DNA of 64,000 bases from Aureimonas glaciei (GCF_014643375.1 NZ_BMJJ01000001.1:372001-436000); one strand, 5' to 3'; positions 47,132-57,042 are shown, numbered from the stretch's first letter. Notes: generated by a model not told the origin, from the letters alone. Program-made: numbers and translations.

Positions 47132-48928
47132 GTGAAAAAGCAGAAGATCTCCCTGACCGACGTGCATGAGCGCGGCCTCGTGCTGCGGCTCTTGAAGCGC
47201 GTCTTCGCCGAGAACGGCCGCGACTATCTCGGCCAGTATGCCGTCGCCGTCGCCTGTCTCGTCGTGGTGTCGGCGGCTACCGCCTTTCTCGCCTGGATCA
47301 TGCGCGACGTCATCGACAAGATCTTCGTCGAGCAGAACCGCGCCATCCTGTTCACGCTGCCGCTGGCCGTCTTCGCCTCCTTCCTGGTGCGCGGCATCGC
47401 CACCTATTTCCAGGGCGTGATCCTGTCGCGGATCGGCAACAACATCGTGGCGCGCTACCAGCGCCGGCTGTTCGCCCATCTCACCGAACTCTCGGTCGAC
47501 TTCTTCGGCGAGAACCGGTCGGCGCATCTGGCCGCGCGCATCAACCAGAATGTCTCGGGCATCCGCGACACTCTGAACCTCACCGTCACCTCGATCGCCC
47601 GCGATCTCCTGACCCTCGTCTTCCTGATCGGCGTGATGATCCTGCAGGATCCGGTCCTGTCGGCGATCGCGCTTCTGGCCGGCCCGCCCGTCGCCTGGAT
47701 GATCGCGAGCCTCGCCCGCAAGCTGCGCGTCGCCACGCGCCAGTCGATCGACCTGAACGCCCGCGTGCTCGCCTCGATGCAGGAGACGGCCCAGGGCATC
47801 ACCGTGGTGAAGGCCTTCACCATGGAGGAGACGCTGCGGGCCCGGATCGAGACGCTGATTCTCGCCGCCGAGGAGCGCTCCAACCGGATCGCGGCGATCA
47901 CCGAACGCTCCGGTCCGGTCACCGAGACGGTCGCCGGCGTCGCCATCGCCGCGGTCATCGGCTATTCCGGCTACCGCGCCATCGAATACGGCTATTCCCC
48001 CGGCTCGATGTTCGCCTTCATCACCGCGCTGCTGCTCGCCTACGATCCGGCGCGGCGGCTGGCCAAGCTGCAGGTGCAGCTGGAGCGGGCGCTGGTGAAC
48101 GCGCAGATGATCTACGAGATCCTCGACCTCAAGCCGCGCCAGCCCGACGCGCCGGGCGCCCCGACGCTGAATGTCAGCCGCGGCGAGGTCGTCTTCGACA
48201 AGGTCGTCTTCGGCTATCATCCGGGCGAGCCGGTGCTGAAGGGGCTGAGCTTCACGGCGCCTGCCGGCGCCACGACGGCGCTGATCGGCGCCTCCGGTGG
48301 CGGCAAATCGACGGTGATCGCTCTCCTGCAACGCTTCTACGACAGCTGGGAAGGCCGCATCCTCGTCGACGGGCAGGACATCGCCGGCGTGACCAAGGCT
48401 TCGCTGCGCGGCAACATCGCCTATGTCTCGCAGCAGCCCTACCTGTTCGAGGGCACGATCCGCGACAACATCCGCTATGGCCGCCCGGACGCGACCGATG
48501 CCGAGATCGAGGCGGCGGCCGAGCTTGCCCAGGCGACGGAATTCATCCGGACGCAGCCCAAGGGGTTCGACACGCCGCTCGGCGAGAATGGCACGAGCCT
48601 CTCGGGCGGTCAGCGCCAGCGCCTGTCGATCGCCCGCGCGCTGGTCCGCAACGCCCCGATTCTGCTCCTCGACGAAGCCACGTCCGCCCTCGATACGCGT
48701 TCCGAGACGCTGGTGCAGGCGGCGCTGGAGAGTGTGATGAAGGGGCGCACGACAATCGTCGTGGCGCATCGCCTGTCGACCATCGCCTCGGCCGATCAGA
48801 TCCTCGTGATCGATGGCGGCGAGGTGGTGGAGCGGGGAACGCATGGCGAGCTTCTCGCCCGCAAGGAAGGGCTCTATTCTTCCTTCCACGGCATGCAGGG
48901 CGCCGGGACAGCGACCGGCTCGCCCTGA
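47132..48928 (+). CDS. ABC transporter, exporter type (fused permease-ATPase)
   Basis: A 598-residue half-transporter of the MsbA/lipid and multidrug exporter group. Six helices occupy residues about 30-320. The ATPase has canonical Walker A GASGGGKS (near 387-394), signature LSGGQRQRL (near 490) and Walker [13 protein letters not shown], with the His switch in VVAHRLST. It works as a homodimer in the inner membrane. GTG start at 47132. It is a useful contrast to the pseudo-ATPase at 24266, since all catalytic motifs are intact here. Substrate unknown; MsbA-like lipid flipping or drug export. Confidence 0.92.
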   Translation: MKKQKISLTDVHERGLVLRLLKRVFAENGRDYLGQYAVAVACLVVVSAATAFLAWIMRDVIDKIFVEQNRAILFTLPLAVFASFLVRGIATYFQGVILSRIGNNIVARYQRRLFAHLTELSVDFFGENRSAHLAARINQNVSGIRDTLNLTVTSIARDLLTLVFLIGVMILQDPVLSAIALLAGPPVAWMIASLARKLRVATRQSIDLNARVLASMQETAQGITVVKAFTMEETLRARIETLILAAEERSNRIAAITERSGPVTETVAGVAIAAVIGYSGYRAIEYGYSPGSMFAFITALLLAYDPARRLAKLQVQLERALVNAQMIYEILDLKPRQPDAPGAPTLNVSRGEVVFDKVVFGYHPGEPVLKGLSFTAPAGATTALIGASGGGKSTVIALLQRFYDSWEGRILVDGQDIAGVTKASLRGNIAYVSQQPYLFEGTIRDNIRYGRPDATDAEIEAAAELAQATEFIRTQPKGFDTPLGENGTSLSGGQRQRLSIARALVRNAPILLLDEATSALDTRSETLVQAALESVMKGRTTIVVAHRLSTIASADQILVIDGGEVVERGTHGELLARKEGLYSSFHGMQGAGTATGSP

Positions 48929-49023
48929 GCACGATCGCGGCAGGCGGATGCGGGCGTAGGCAAGACGATGGCAGCGGACGCGGCAGGCGCGTCGACGCGG
49001 CCGGCCGGAGAGAGGGGCGGAAG

Positions 49024-49854
49024 ATGAACGCGATGAGGCTGGTGGTGGTCGGCGCCGCAGGGCGGATGGGCCGGACGCTCGTGGCGCTGATCAAGGAGAC
49101 GGACGGGGTCGTGCTGCATGCCGCCGTCGAGCGTTCCGGGGCCCTCGCGCTTGGGCTCGACGCCGGCATTCTCGCCGGCGCGGGGCATCTCGGCCTTAGC
49201 GTCGGCGAGGATCTCGATGCCGCGCTCGCGGGTGCCGACGGCATCATCGACTTCACCGCCCCGGCAACCAGCGTCGCCCTGGCCGCACGCGCCGCAGAGG
49301 CCGGCCTCGTCCACGTCATCGGCACCACCGGCTGCTCGGCCGAGGACGATGCGGCGATCGCCCGCGCCGCGGGGCAGGGCGCTCGGATCGTCAAGTCCGG
49401 CAATATGAGCCTCGGCGTGAACCTTCTCGCCGGCCTCGTCGAACTCGCCGCCAGGGCGCTGCCGGCGGCAGGCTTCGATATCGAGATCGCCGAAATGCAT
49501 CACCGCCACAAGGTCGACGCGCCCTCCGGCACGGCGCTGCTCCTCGGCCATGCCGCCGCCGCCGGGCGCGGCGTCGATCTCGGCGATGTCGAGGTGCTGT
49601 CGCGCCAGGGGCACACGGGCGCCCGGCCGCCCGGCGCCATCGGCTTTGCCGCGCTGCGCGGCGGCTCGGTAATCGGCGAGCACAGCGTCATCTTCGCCGC
49701 GGACGGCGAGCGGCTGGAACTCGTCCACCGCGCCGAGGACCGCTCGATCTTCGCCCGCGGCGCCCTGCGCGCGGCGCTCTGGGCGCGGGAACGGCCGGCC
49801 GGGCTCTACACCATGCAGGACGTCCTCGGGCTCTCCGCGCCCCGGCCGGGTTGA
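49024..49854 (+). CDS. dapB: 4-hydroxy-tetrahydrodipicolinate reductase
   Basis: A 276-residue DapB that makes tetrahydrodipicolinate in the lysine/meso-DAP pathway. The Rossmann motif [10 protein letters not shown] (residues 6-15), the catalytic [14 protein letters not shown] and the [10 protein letters not shown] loop are all present. Meso-DAP feeds peptidoglycan, as does the murA product elsewhere in the window. Start ATG at 49024. Confidence 0.96.
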   Translation: MNAMRLVVVGAAGRMGRTLVALIKETDGVVLHAAVERSGALALGLDAGILAGAGHLGLSVGEDLDAALAGADGIIDFTAPATSVALAARAAEAGLVHVIGTTGCSAEDDAAIARAAGQGARIVKSGNMSLGVNLLAGLVELAARALPAAGFDIEIAEMHHRHKVDAPSGTALLLGHAAAAGRGVDLGDVEVLSRQGHTGARPPGAIGFAALRGGSVIGEHSVIFAADGERLELVHRAEDRSIFARGALRAALWARERPAGLYTMQDVLGLSAPRPG

Positions 49855-50075
49855 AGCGTCCGGGAGCCGGCGACGGGCCTTTCCGCACCACCCATCGCCG
49901 GGCTTATCATCCTGATTTTGCCGAGCAACTTGCCCGAGGCTGACGTCTCCAGGGCGGGCCGTGCCGAGCCTCTTCCATCTTCGCCCGGGTTGCGTCACAA
50001 GGCATTGGCGACTGCCGCGCAACGGTTCGAGAGTACGACGGCCGCGACCCACCGACACCATCCCGGGAGCCCCTG

Positions 50076-50696
50076 ATGACCCGTACCCTTGTCCTCGTCC
50101 GCCACGGCCAGAGCGAGTGGAATCTGAAGAACCTCTTCACCGGCTGGAAAGACCCCGACCTGACCGACAAGGGCATCGAGGAGGCCCGCATCGCCGGCCA
50201 CCGCCTGAAGGAATACGGGCTGCATTTCGGCACCGCCTTCACCAGCGAGCTGTACCGCGCTCAGCGCACGCTCAGCATCCTTCTGGAAGAACTCGGCCAG
50301 CCGCACATTCCCACGGTCCGCGACGCCGCGCTGAACGAGCGCGACTATGGCGACCTCTCCGGCCTCAACAAGGACGATGCCAGGGCGAAATGGGGCGAGG
50401 AGCAGGTGCTGCTCTGGCGCCGCTCCTACGACATCGCCCCTCCCGGCGGCGAAAGCCTGAAGGACACCGGCGCCCGCGTCTGGCCCTTCTACATCCACCG
50501 CATCCTGCCCAAAGTGCTGTCGGGCGACAACGTCGTCGTCGCCGCGCACGGCAATTCGCTGCGGGCCCTGGTGATGGCGCTGGAAGGCATGTCGCCGGCC
50601 GACATCGTCGCCGAGGAAATCTCCACCGGCATCCCTATCGTCTACCGGCTGAACGCCGATTCGACCGTGGCCGAGAAGACCGTCCTCAGCCACTGA
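50076..50696 (+). CDS. gpmA: 2,3-bisphosphoglycerate-dependent phosphoglycerate mutase
   Basis: A 206-residue dPGM of the short alphaproteobacterial form, interconverting 3- and 2-phosphoglycerate. The phosphohistidine motif VRHGQSEWN (His10), the proton donor Glu in [12 protein letters not shown] and the second catalytic His in [11 protein letters not shown] are present. Start ATG at 50076. The 221 bases from dapB to this start contain no recognisable gene. It converges with the nth-like gene, with only four bases between stops and no terminator. Confidence 0.94.
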   Translation: MTRTLVLVRHGQSEWNLKNLFTGWKDPDLTDKGIEEARIAGHRLKEYGLHFGTAFTSELYRAQRTLSILLEELGQPHIPTVRDAALNERDYGDLSGLNKDDARAKWGEEQVLLWRRSYDIAPPGGESLKDTGARVWPFYIHRILPKVLSGDNVVVAAHGNSLRALVMALEGMSPADIVAEEISTGIPIVYRLNADSTVAEKTVLSH

Positions 50697-50700
50697 GGTT

Positions 50701-51378
50701 CTACGCCGGTTCGCCGTCACCCCGCGTGGCGGCGAACCAGCGGCAGAGGTCGGCGAGAAAACACGTCTCGCACTGCGGCCGCCGCGCCGTGCAGACGGCC
50801 TTGCCGAACTGGATCAGCCAGAAGTGCCCGTCGCGGCGGGCGAAGCCGGGTGCGTCCCGCTCCAGCTGCCGCGCGGTCTCGTCGGCGGTCCGCGCCTCCG
50901 TGAGGCCGAGCCGGTTGGCGACGCGGAAGACATGCGTGTCGACCGCGATGACGTCCTGGCCGTAGGTGAAGCTGAGGACGATGTCGGCGCATTTGCGCCC
51001 GACGCCCGGCAGCGCCATCAGCCCCTCGCGCGTCGCCGGCACGTTTCGGTCCAGACGTTGGGTGAGGTCGCCGCAGAGGCGGACGATGTTCCTCGCCTTC
51101 ATGTTGTAGAGGCCGCAGGGCTTGATCGCCCGGGCGATCGCGGCCTCGCCGAGAAGCAGCATCGCGTCGGGCGTATCCGCCAGCGCGAACAGGCGCTCCG
51201 TCGCGAGCGCGGTGTTGGCGTCGCGGCTCTGGGCCGAAAGCATGCAGGCGACGACCGAGCGGAACGGATCCGGCTGGTCTTTCGGCCCCTTGGCCGTCGC
51301 GGTGCGGCCCGGCATCTCAGCTTCGAGCCGCCGGAACGCCTCCGCACTCTCCGCCGCGGTCAGACGGCCCCGGCTCAC
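50701..51378 (-). CDS. Endonuclease III-like DNA glycosylase, first paralogue
   Basis: A 225-residue HhH-GPD glycosylase/AP lyase. The helix-hairpin-helix LPGVGRKCADIVL holds the catalytic Lys, and the catalytic Asp is in IAVDTHVFRVANR. The iron-sulfur ligands fit C-x6-C-x2-C-x5-C at the C-terminus (CTARRPQCETC then FLADLC). It has CADIV where true Nth has TANVV. Start GTG at 51378 overlaps the Ada-like gene's stop by four bases, so both repair proteins come from one mRNA; a longer upstream frame is rejected. Oxidised-pyrimidine repair is expected; the substrate may differ from that of the canonical paralogue at 52987. Confidence 0.88.
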   Translation of the reverse strand: MSRGRLTAAESAEAFRRLEAEMPGRTATAKGPKDQPDPFRSVVACMLSAQSRDANTALATERLFALADTPDAMLLLGEAAIARAIKPCGLYNMKARNIVRLCGDLTQRLDRNVPATREGLMALPGVGRKCADIVLSFTYGQDVIAVDTHVFRVANRLGLTEARTADETARQLERDAPGFARRDGHFWLIQFGKAVCTARRPQCETCFLADLCRWFAATRGDGEPA

Positions 51379-52301
51379 GCCCGCGCCAAAACCCCGGCCT
51401 CCCAGCCCAGCATGGCGCGTTTGCGGGCGATGCCCCAGTGATAGCCGGTGAGCGCGCCGGATTTGCCGACGACGCGGTGGCAGGGGACGACGAAGGAGAT
51501 CGGGTTTCGCCCGACCGCCGCGCCGACGGCCCGCGCCGCCTTGGGCACGCCGACGGCGCCCGCGACCGTCGAATAGGTCGCCGCCCGGCCGACCGGAATG
51601 GTCAAAAGCGCCTGCCAGACGCGGATCTCGAAATCCGTGCCGATCAGGATGATCTGCAGGGGCCGGTCCTCCAGCCACTCGCTCGGCCGGAATACGCGGC
51701 CGGACAGTGGGGCGATGCGTGCATCGTCGCGGACGAAGCTGGCCATCGGCCAGCGCCGCAGCATGTCCTGGAAGGCGATCACGTCACCCGCCTCGCCGCC
51801 CTCGGAAAAGCCGATGCCGGCGAGCCCCCGGTCGGTCGCCACGACCAGCGCGCGGCCGAAGGGTGATTCGTCGAAGCCGTAGACGAAGTCGATGCCCGCG
51901 CCGCGCGCCTTGTAGAGGCCCGGCGACATCGCCTCGTGCTTGACGAAGAGATCGTGCAGCCGCGACGGGCCGGACAAGCCGACATCGTAGGCGGCGTCGA
52001 ACAGCGTCGCGCCGTCGCCGAGGAGCCGGCGGGCATGGTCGATCGTCACCGCCTGCAGGAAAGCCTTGGGCGACAGGCCGGCCCAGCGCTGGAACAGCGC
52101 CTGCAGCGCCTCCGGCTCGAGGCCGACCGCCCCGGCGATGGCCGCCAGGGACGGCTGGTCGCGGTACTCCGTCGAGATGAACTCGATCGCGCGGCGGACG
52201 ATCCCGTAGTCGGTGTCGGCATCCGCGGGGGTGCCCTCCGCGGCGTGGAGGATCGGCGCACGGCGCGCCTGCGGCAGGGTCGCTGCGATGATGCTGGACA
52301 T
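51375..52301 (-). CDS. Ada-like methylated-DNA--[protein]-cysteine S-methyltransferase with AraC-type HTH
   Basis: A 308-residue protein with an AraC-type helix-turn-helix (about residues 33-135) and a C-terminal MGMT domain. The acceptor Cys274 lies in VPCHRVVGKSG, and the O6-alkylguanine pocket is GRAATYSTVAGAVG. The zinc-binding N-terminal methylphosphotriester domain of E. coli Ada is absent, so it cannot be switched on by phosphotriester repair in the Ada way. It may regulate itself by O6-methylation or act as a repair enzyme with DNA-targeting HTH. Upstream gene of the nth-like gene in a two-gene operon. Confidence 0.87.
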   Translation of the reverse strand: MSSIIAATLPQARRAPILHAAEGTPADADTDYGIVRRAIEFISTEYRDQPSLAAIAGAVGLEPEALQALFQRWAGLSPKAFLQAVTIDHARRLLGDGATLFDAAYDVGLSGPSRLHDLFVKHEAMSPGLYKARGAGIDFVYGFDESPFGRALVVATDRGLAGIGFSEGGEAGDVIAFQDMLRRWPMASFVRDDARIAPLSGRVFRPSEWLEDRPLQIILIGTDFEIRVWQALLTIPVGRAATYSTVAGAVGVPKAARAVGAAVGRNPISFVVPCHRVVGKSGALTGYHWGIARKRAMLGWEAGVLARA

Positions 52302-52448
52302 GGAGAACCTCGTCTGTTGTCCCGATCACAGCAGGGGACGGCCTGCAGCGCCACCCGTTTTCCGGAACAGGTCGGTTCCGGCCTCACGGGCTGTCGATCT
52401 CCTGGGGAAAAGAGGGCATCCCTCTGTCGGATCTCCCGCGCGACCCGC

Positions 52449-52988
52449 CTAGCTTCGGCGGGCCGTGGCGAGGGCCTCGCCGAAGGCGGTGGCAAAGCTC
52501 TCGCGGTCGTCCGGGTTGAGAAAGCCGCCGATCTCCGTCGTCCGTCCCTGGCCGGTGACGGCCATGCGGGTGATGCCGATCTCCGCGTGCCGGGCGACGC
52601 GGAAGCGCGCCCAGAACGGGTTGTAGTGGCTCTCCTCAACCTTTCCCTTCGGCGAGGTCTTGCGCACCAGGAGATCGGTGCGCGAGACCGACACTTCCTC
52701 GCGCGCCTGCGCCGCCCGGTAGCTCGCGCGGAAAGCCACGAAGACGAGGAGGACGTCGAGCCCGAAGAAGCCGAAGACCGGCCAGGCGCCCTTGAGGAGA
52801 AAGCCGACGCCGGTGACGAGGCTGACGGCGCCGACGAACAGCATCAGGTTGCGGAAACCGCTGCGCCCAAGAGAGCGGTGCGGCACCAGCAGCGCCCGGA
52901 ACAGCGGGGCGTCGGCCGCCGTCTCGTCGGGCGAAGCCGCGCCGGTCGGCGACGTGTCGGAAAGGCTGCCGGAGGCGTTGTCATCCAT
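52449..52988 (-). CDS. DUF2244 domain-containing membrane protein
   Basis: A 179-residue inner-membrane protein. Two helices (about residues 47-66 and 69-88) sit after a proline/acid-rich N-terminus; the domain ends with HYNPFWARFRVARHA and GGFLNPDDRESFATAFG, both typical of DUF2244. Function unknown; found in alphaproteobacteria near cytochrome oxidase or nth genes. Its start codon at 52988 overlaps the start codon of the divergent nth gene. Confidence 0.87.
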   Translation of the reverse strand: MDDNASGSLSDTSPTGAASPDETAADAPLFRALLVPHRSLGRSGFRNLMLFVGAVSLVTGVGFLLKGAWPVFGFFGLDVLLVFVAFRASYRAAQAREEVSVSRTDLLVRKTSPKGKVEESHYNPFWARFRVARHAEIGITRMAVTGQGRTTEIGGFLNPDDRESFATAFGEALATARRS

Positions 52989-53841
52989 GGGCTCTGCTCG
53001 CTATGTCGTCAGCATGGCAGAAAACATTCCCCCCGCCAAACCATCCGCCAGCCCCGTCGCCCGCGGCCGATCGCCCCGCCCCGTCGCCGTGGCGGCTGCG
53101 GGCAGTGCGGCGCCGCGCCGGCGCATCCCCTATACCAAGGCCGCCATTGCGGAGATTTTCCGGCGCTTCGAGGTGCAGCGGCCCGAGCCGCGGCCGGAAC
53201 TGGAATTCTCCAACCCCTTCACGCTGCTGGTCGCCGTCGTGCTCTCGGCCCAGGCGACGGACGTCGGCGTCAACAAGGCGACGCGCGGCCTTTTCGCTGC
53301 CGCCGACACGCCGGCTAAAATGCTGGCGCTCGGCGAGGACGCGGTGCGCGAGCACATCCGCACCATCGGCCTCTACCGCAACAAGGCGAAGGCCGTCGTC
53401 GCGCTGTCGCGCCTTCTCGTCGAGCAGCATGGCGGCGAAGTGCCGCCGGACCGCGCGGCGCTGGAGGCGCTGCCGGGGGTCGGCCGCAAGACCGCCAATG
53501 TCGTCCTCAACACCGCTTTCGGCCAGCACACGCTCGCCGTCGACACCCACATCTTTCGCCTCGGCAACCGGCTGAAGCTCGCCCCGGGCACGACGCCCGA
53601 GGCGGTGGAACAGGGGTTTTTGAAGATCATCCCGCCAGAATACCTGCGCCATGCGCATCACTGGCTGATCCTGCACGGGCGCTATGTCTGCAAGGCGCGC
53701 AAGCCGGAATGCGCGATCTGCGTCATTGCCGATCTCTGCAAGGCCGCGGTCAAGACGACGGATGTTCCGGCGCTGCTGGTGCCGATCCCGGACGGGCCCT
53801 TTCCGTCGGAACCGGGACCGCCGGCCCCGCCGATCGCGTGA
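52987..53841 (+). CDS. nth: Endonuclease III
   Basis: A 284-residue Nth that removes oxidised pyrimidines and nicks abasic DNA. The helix-hairpin-helix LPGVGRKTANVVLNTAFG contains the catalytic Lys, the Asp lies in VDTHIFRLGNR, and the iron-sulfur motif is CKARKPECAICVIADLC. Start ATG at 52987 has GGAGG eleven bases upstream; ATG at 53014 (MAENIPPAK) is the alternative and would cut a nine-residue lead. The N-terminal 35-40 residues are proline/arginine-rich and precede the fold. It diverges from the DUF2244 gene and overlaps the CysZ-like gene by 92 bases at its 3' end. Second endonuclease III in 3 kb. Confidence 0.9.
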   Translation: MGSARYVVSMAENIPPAKPSASPVARGRSPRPVAVAAAGSAAPRRRIPYTKAAIAEIFRRFEVQRPEPRPELEFSNPFTLLVAVVLSAQATDVGVNKATRGLFAAADTPAKMLALGEDAVREHIRTIGLYRNKAKAVVALSRLLVEQHGGEVPPDRAALEALPGVGRKTANVVLNTAFGQHTLAVDTHIFRLGNRLKLAPGTTPEAVEQGFLKIIPPEYLRHAHHWLILHGRYVCKARKPECAICVIADLCKAAVKTTDVPALLVPIPDGPFPSEPGPPAPPIA

Positions 53842-54571
53842 CGCCCTCGGCCCGGCGTGCCGGCGGCAGGCCGCCATCGCGCGCGGCCACGCGCTGGTGC
53901 AGGTGCACCATCAGAGCCGCGGCAAACAGCGGCGTCAGCAGGTTGACGAAGGGCACGGCGAGAAAGGCGGCGATGACGAGGCCGGCGAGAAACACCGTGC
54001 CGGCATGGCGGCTGCGCAGCGCCTTCGCCTCGGCCTCCGGCCGGTAGCGCAATGCGGCGAATTCGAAATATTCCCGCCCGAGGAGGTAGCCGTTGACGAG
54101 GAAAAAGGCGGCGAGGTTGATGCCGGGGATCAGCAGCAGGAACAGCGCCAGAAGATTGCCGAGGATGACGATGCCGAAGAATTTGACCGACATCACCAGA
54201 CCCGCGACGAAGGGCTGCGCTTCGCCCGGCCGCACCGCCGGATAGCTCTCGCGCTCCACCACTTCCGCGACGTCGTCGAGGAAGAGGCTGGCGATGACCG
54301 CCGAGATCGGGCCGATGAGGAAGGCGAGGAGCACCGCCAGCGCGAGGCCCGCGACCCAGCCGGCCACGGTGCCGAGACCATCGATCCAGGCCGGCAGGTC
54401 GGGAAAGAGCCCGGTCAAGAGAGGCAGGATCCAGGTTTCGAAACCGGCGCCGAGCGCGAACCAGAGCGCGATGAGGACCACGAGCGTCAGTCCGAGCGAT
54501 TTCCACAACGCGGCCCGGAACGGCGCGGAGAGGATGTCGCGCAAGGCGCGGCTGGCGGAGGCGAGGATCAT
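53750..54571 (-). CDS. CysZ/EI24-family membrane protein
   Basis: A 273-residue polytopic membrane protein with the EI24/CysZ layout: amphipathic N-terminus, helices at about 22-50, 70-97, a LFLDDVAEVVERESYP soluble segment, then helices near 130-165 and 190-222. CysZ proteins import sulfate; related EI24 proteins may not. The last 50 residues are proline-rich and overlap the 3' end of nth on the other strand by 92 bases. Start ATG at 54571. No cysteine-synthesis gene is adjacent. Confidence 0.85.
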   Translation of the reverse strand: MILASASRALRDILSAPFRAALWKSLGLTLVVLIALWFALGAGFETWILPLLTGLFPDLPAWIDGLGTVAGWVAGLALAVLLAFLIGPISAVIASLFLDDVAEVVERESYPAVRPGEAQPFVAGLVMSVKFFGIVILGNLLALFLLLIPGINLAAFFLVNGYLLGREYFEFAALRYRPEAEAKALRSRHAGTVFLAGLVIAAFLAVPFVNLLTPLFAAALMVHLHQRVAARDGGLPPARRAEGVTRSAGPAVPVPTERARPGSAPAAPEHPSS

Positions 54572-54715
54572 GGATGGGCTCCCTTTGCTTCCGGCAGATA
54601 GGCGTCGACGCCCCGGCCATCAATCCCGGCGCGCCGGCTCCCCTGCCGCCGTCGAACGCTCGTCATGGCGGGCCAAAGCCGCTATGAGGCGACAGGAACC
54701 ATTCCCGGAGTTTTC

Positions 54716-55726
54716 ATGACCGACTACGACGTCCTGACGATCGGCAACGCCATCGTCGACATCATCGCGCAGACTGATGACGCCTTCCTCGCCACCCACG
54801 ACGTCCAGAAGGGTGGCATGACGCTGATCGACACGGCGCGCGCGCGCCAGCTCTACGATGCCATGGGACCGGCGGTCGAGACCTCGGGCGGCTCGGCCGC
54901 CAACACGGTCGCCGGCGTCGTCAGCCTCGGCGGCACCGGCGCCTATATCGGCAAGGTTTCGAGCGACGAGCTCGGCACCATCTTCACCCACGACATCCGC
55001 GCCCAGAAGGTGCGCTTCGAGACCGGGCCGCTGGCTGGCGACCCGCCGACGGCGCGCTCGATGATCCTCGTCACCCCGGACGGCGAGCGGTCGATGTCGA
55101 CTTTTCTCGGCGCCTGCGTCGAGCTCGGGCCCGACGACATCGACGAGGCGCTCGTGGCGGCGGCGAAGGTGACCTATTTCGAGGGCTATCTCTGGGATCC
55201 GCCGCGCGCCAAGGAGGCCATTCGCAAGGCCGCCCAGATCGCCCATGCGAACGGGCGCCAGGTCGCCATGACGCTGTCGGACGCCTTCTGCGTCCACCGC
55301 TACCGCGACGAGTTCCTGGAACTGATGCGCTCGGGCACGGTCGACATCGTCTTCGCCAATGAGAGCGAGGCGCTGGCGCTCTATGAGACCGAGGATTTCG
55401 ACCTGGCGCTGGAGAAGCTCGGCGCCGACACCAAGGTCCTCGCCGCCGTCACGCGCAGCGAAAAGGGCTGCGTCATCGTCGAGGGGGAGACGCGCATCCC
55501 GGTGGCCGCCGTGCCGCTCGCCCGCCTGCTCGACACCACCGGCGCCGGTGACCTCTTCGCGGCGGGCTTCCTGCGCGGCTACACCGCCGGCCTGACGCAT
55601 GCCGACAGCGCGGCCCTGGGCGCCATCGCGGCCGGCCACATCATCGAGCAGATCGGTCCGCGTCCGCAGCAGGCGCTGAAGCTTCTGCCGGCGGCCGCCG
55701 CCATTTTGGCAGCCGTTCCCGCCTGA
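54716..55726 (+). CDS. PfkB-family carbohydrate kinase (adenosine kinase-like)
   Basis: A 336-residue PfkB-fold kinase. The DTTGAGDLFAAGFLRG motif holds the catalytic Asp and the anion hole, and ETSGGSAANTVAGV is the substrate lid motif of adenosine-kinase-type members. ARSMILVTPDGERSMSTFLG is also typical. It probably phosphorylates adenosine in salvage, although some relatives act on other nucleosides or sugars. Start ATG at 54716. A hairpin follows. Confidence 0.9.
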   Translation: MTDYDVLTIGNAIVDIIAQTDDAFLATHDVQKGGMTLIDTARARQLYDAMGPAVETSGGSAANTVAGVVSLGGTGAYIGKVSSDELGTIFTHDIRAQKVRFETGPLAGDPPTARSMILVTPDGERSMSTFLGACVELGPDDIDEALVAAAKVTYFEGYLWDPPRAKEAIRKAAQIAHANGRQVAMTLSDAFCVHRYRDEFLELMRSGTVDIVFANESEALALYETEDFDLALEKLGADTKVLAAVTRSEKGCVIVEGETRIPVAAVPLARLLDTTGAGDLFAAGFLRGYTAGLTHADSAALGAIAAGHIIEQIGPRPQQALKLLPAAAAILAAVPA

Positions 55727-55737
55727 CGGATCGGTGA

Positions 55738-55764
55738 GCGCGGCGTCGTCTCCGGACGCCGCGC
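55738..55764 (+). terminator. Hairpin after adenosine kinase gene
   Basis: A perfect 10-bp GC-rich stem (55738-55747 with 55755-55764, loop 7) 12 bases after the stop. No T-run follows. Confidence 0.55.
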
Positions 55765-55849
55765 CATCACGTTGACGTCAGAATGCTTGGCCTTCCCACA
55801 GCGCGACCCGACCTTGTCTCTCGGACACCATCCCCCGAGGAGACCCACG

Positions 55850-57004
55850 ATGACACCGACGCGCTATTTGGCCGCCCTTGCCGCCGCCAGTCTTCCCACC
55901 ACAGCTTTTGCGGTCGACCAGGTCGTTCAGAGCGAGGCCGGCGATCTCCAGGTCACCACGCTGGCCGAGGGGCTGAAGTCGGCCTGGGGGATGGAATTTC
56001 TTCCTGACGGCTCGCTCATCGTCACCGAGAAGGGCGGCACGCTGCGCCTGGTTTCGGCGGACGGAACCGTCGGCCCGGCCATCACCGGCGTGCCGGACGT
56101 GGATGCCGGCGGCCAGGGCGGGCTTCTCGACGTCGCGCTCGACCCCGACTTCGCCTCCAACCGCTTCGTCTATCTCACCTATTCCGAGGAGGGCGACGGC
56201 GGCAACTCGACCGCCGCCGGCCGCGGCGTGCTCTCGGACGACGGCACCCGGCTCGAAGGTTTCGAAAAAATCTTCACCCAGCTGCCGAAATACGACGGCA
56301 ACAAGCATTTCGGCTCGCGCATCGTCTTCGATCGCGAAGTGCATCTCTTCCTCGGTCTCGGCGAACGCTCCGACACGCCCATCCGCGAAGGGGCCCAGAA
56401 GCTCGACAACCACCTCGGCAAGGTGATCCGGATCAACCGCGACGGCTCGGTGCCGGACGACAATCCCTTTGTCGGCGAGGCCGGCGCCCTGCCGGAGATC
56501 TGGTCCTACGGCCAGCGCAACATCCAGGGCGGCGCGCTTCACCCCGAGACCGGCGAGGTCTGGTTCTCCGAGCACGGCCCCAAGGGCGGCGACGAGGTGA
56601 ACGTGGTCGAGGCCGGCAAGAATTACGGCTGGCCGCTGGTCTCCTACGGCGTCAACTACAACGGCACGCCGGTCGGCGAGGGCCGGGCCGAGGGCGAGGG
56701 CCTGACTCAGCCGGTGCACCAGTGGACACCGGTCATCGGCGCATCGGGCATGGCGTTCTACACCGCCGACGCGGTTCCCCAGTGGCAGGGCAGCGCCTTC
56801 TTCGGCGGCCTCGCCAGCCGCGACCTCGTGCGCGTCGCCTTCGACGGCCGGAAGGTCACGGGCGAGGAGCGGCTCCTCGGCGATCTCGGCCAGCGCATCC
56901 GCGACGTGAAACAAGGCCCCGACGGCGCGCTCTACGTGCTGACCGACGGCGCCGGGGGCGAGATCATGCGCGTCGCCCCGGTGGCCGCGGAAGGCAAGAG
57001 CTGA
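55850..57004 (+). CDS. PQQ-dependent sugar dehydrogenase (aldose sugar dehydrogenase type)
   Basis: A 384-residue exported beta-propeller of the soluble glucose/aldose dehydrogenase group (YliI/Asd). A signal peptide (YLAALAAASLPTTAFA, cleavage near 19) leads to LAEGLKSAWGMEFLPDGSLI, GGQGGLLDVALDPDF, and PEIWSYGQRNIQGGALHP, the usual active-site and PQQ-binding blocks. It would oxidise aldoses in the periplasm with PQQ as cofactor. Start ATG at 55850 with GAGGAGA upstream. No pqq gene is in the window. Confidence 0.93.
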   Translation: MTPTRYLAALAAASLPTTAFAVDQVVQSEAGDLQVTTLAEGLKSAWGMEFLPDGSLIVTEKGGTLRLVSADGTVGPAITGVPDVDAGGQGGLLDVALDPDFASNRFVYLTYSEEGDGGNSTAAGRGVLSDDGTRLEGFEKIFTQLPKYDGNKHFGSRIVFDREVHLFLGLGERSDTPIREGAQKLDNHLGKVIRINRDGSVPDDNPFVGEAGALPEIWSYGQRNIQGGALHPETGEVWFSEHGPKGGDEVNVVEAGKNYGWPLVSYGVNYNGTPVGEGRAEGEGLTQPVHQWTPVIGASGMAFYTADAVPQWQGSAFFGGLASRDLVRVAFDGRKVTGEERLLGDLGQRIRDVKQGPDGALYVLTDGAGGEIMRVAPVAAEGKS

Positions 57005-57042
57005 TCCGTCCCGCGGATGGGCCCGGGGCGGCGGGCGGTCGC

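Noticed and set aside
50701-51678. A 325-residue form of the nth-like protein starting at 51678.
   Set aside because: The first 100 residues are an Arg/Gly-rich read-through of the Ada-like gene; GTG at 51378 overlaps that gene's stop in the usual four-base manner.
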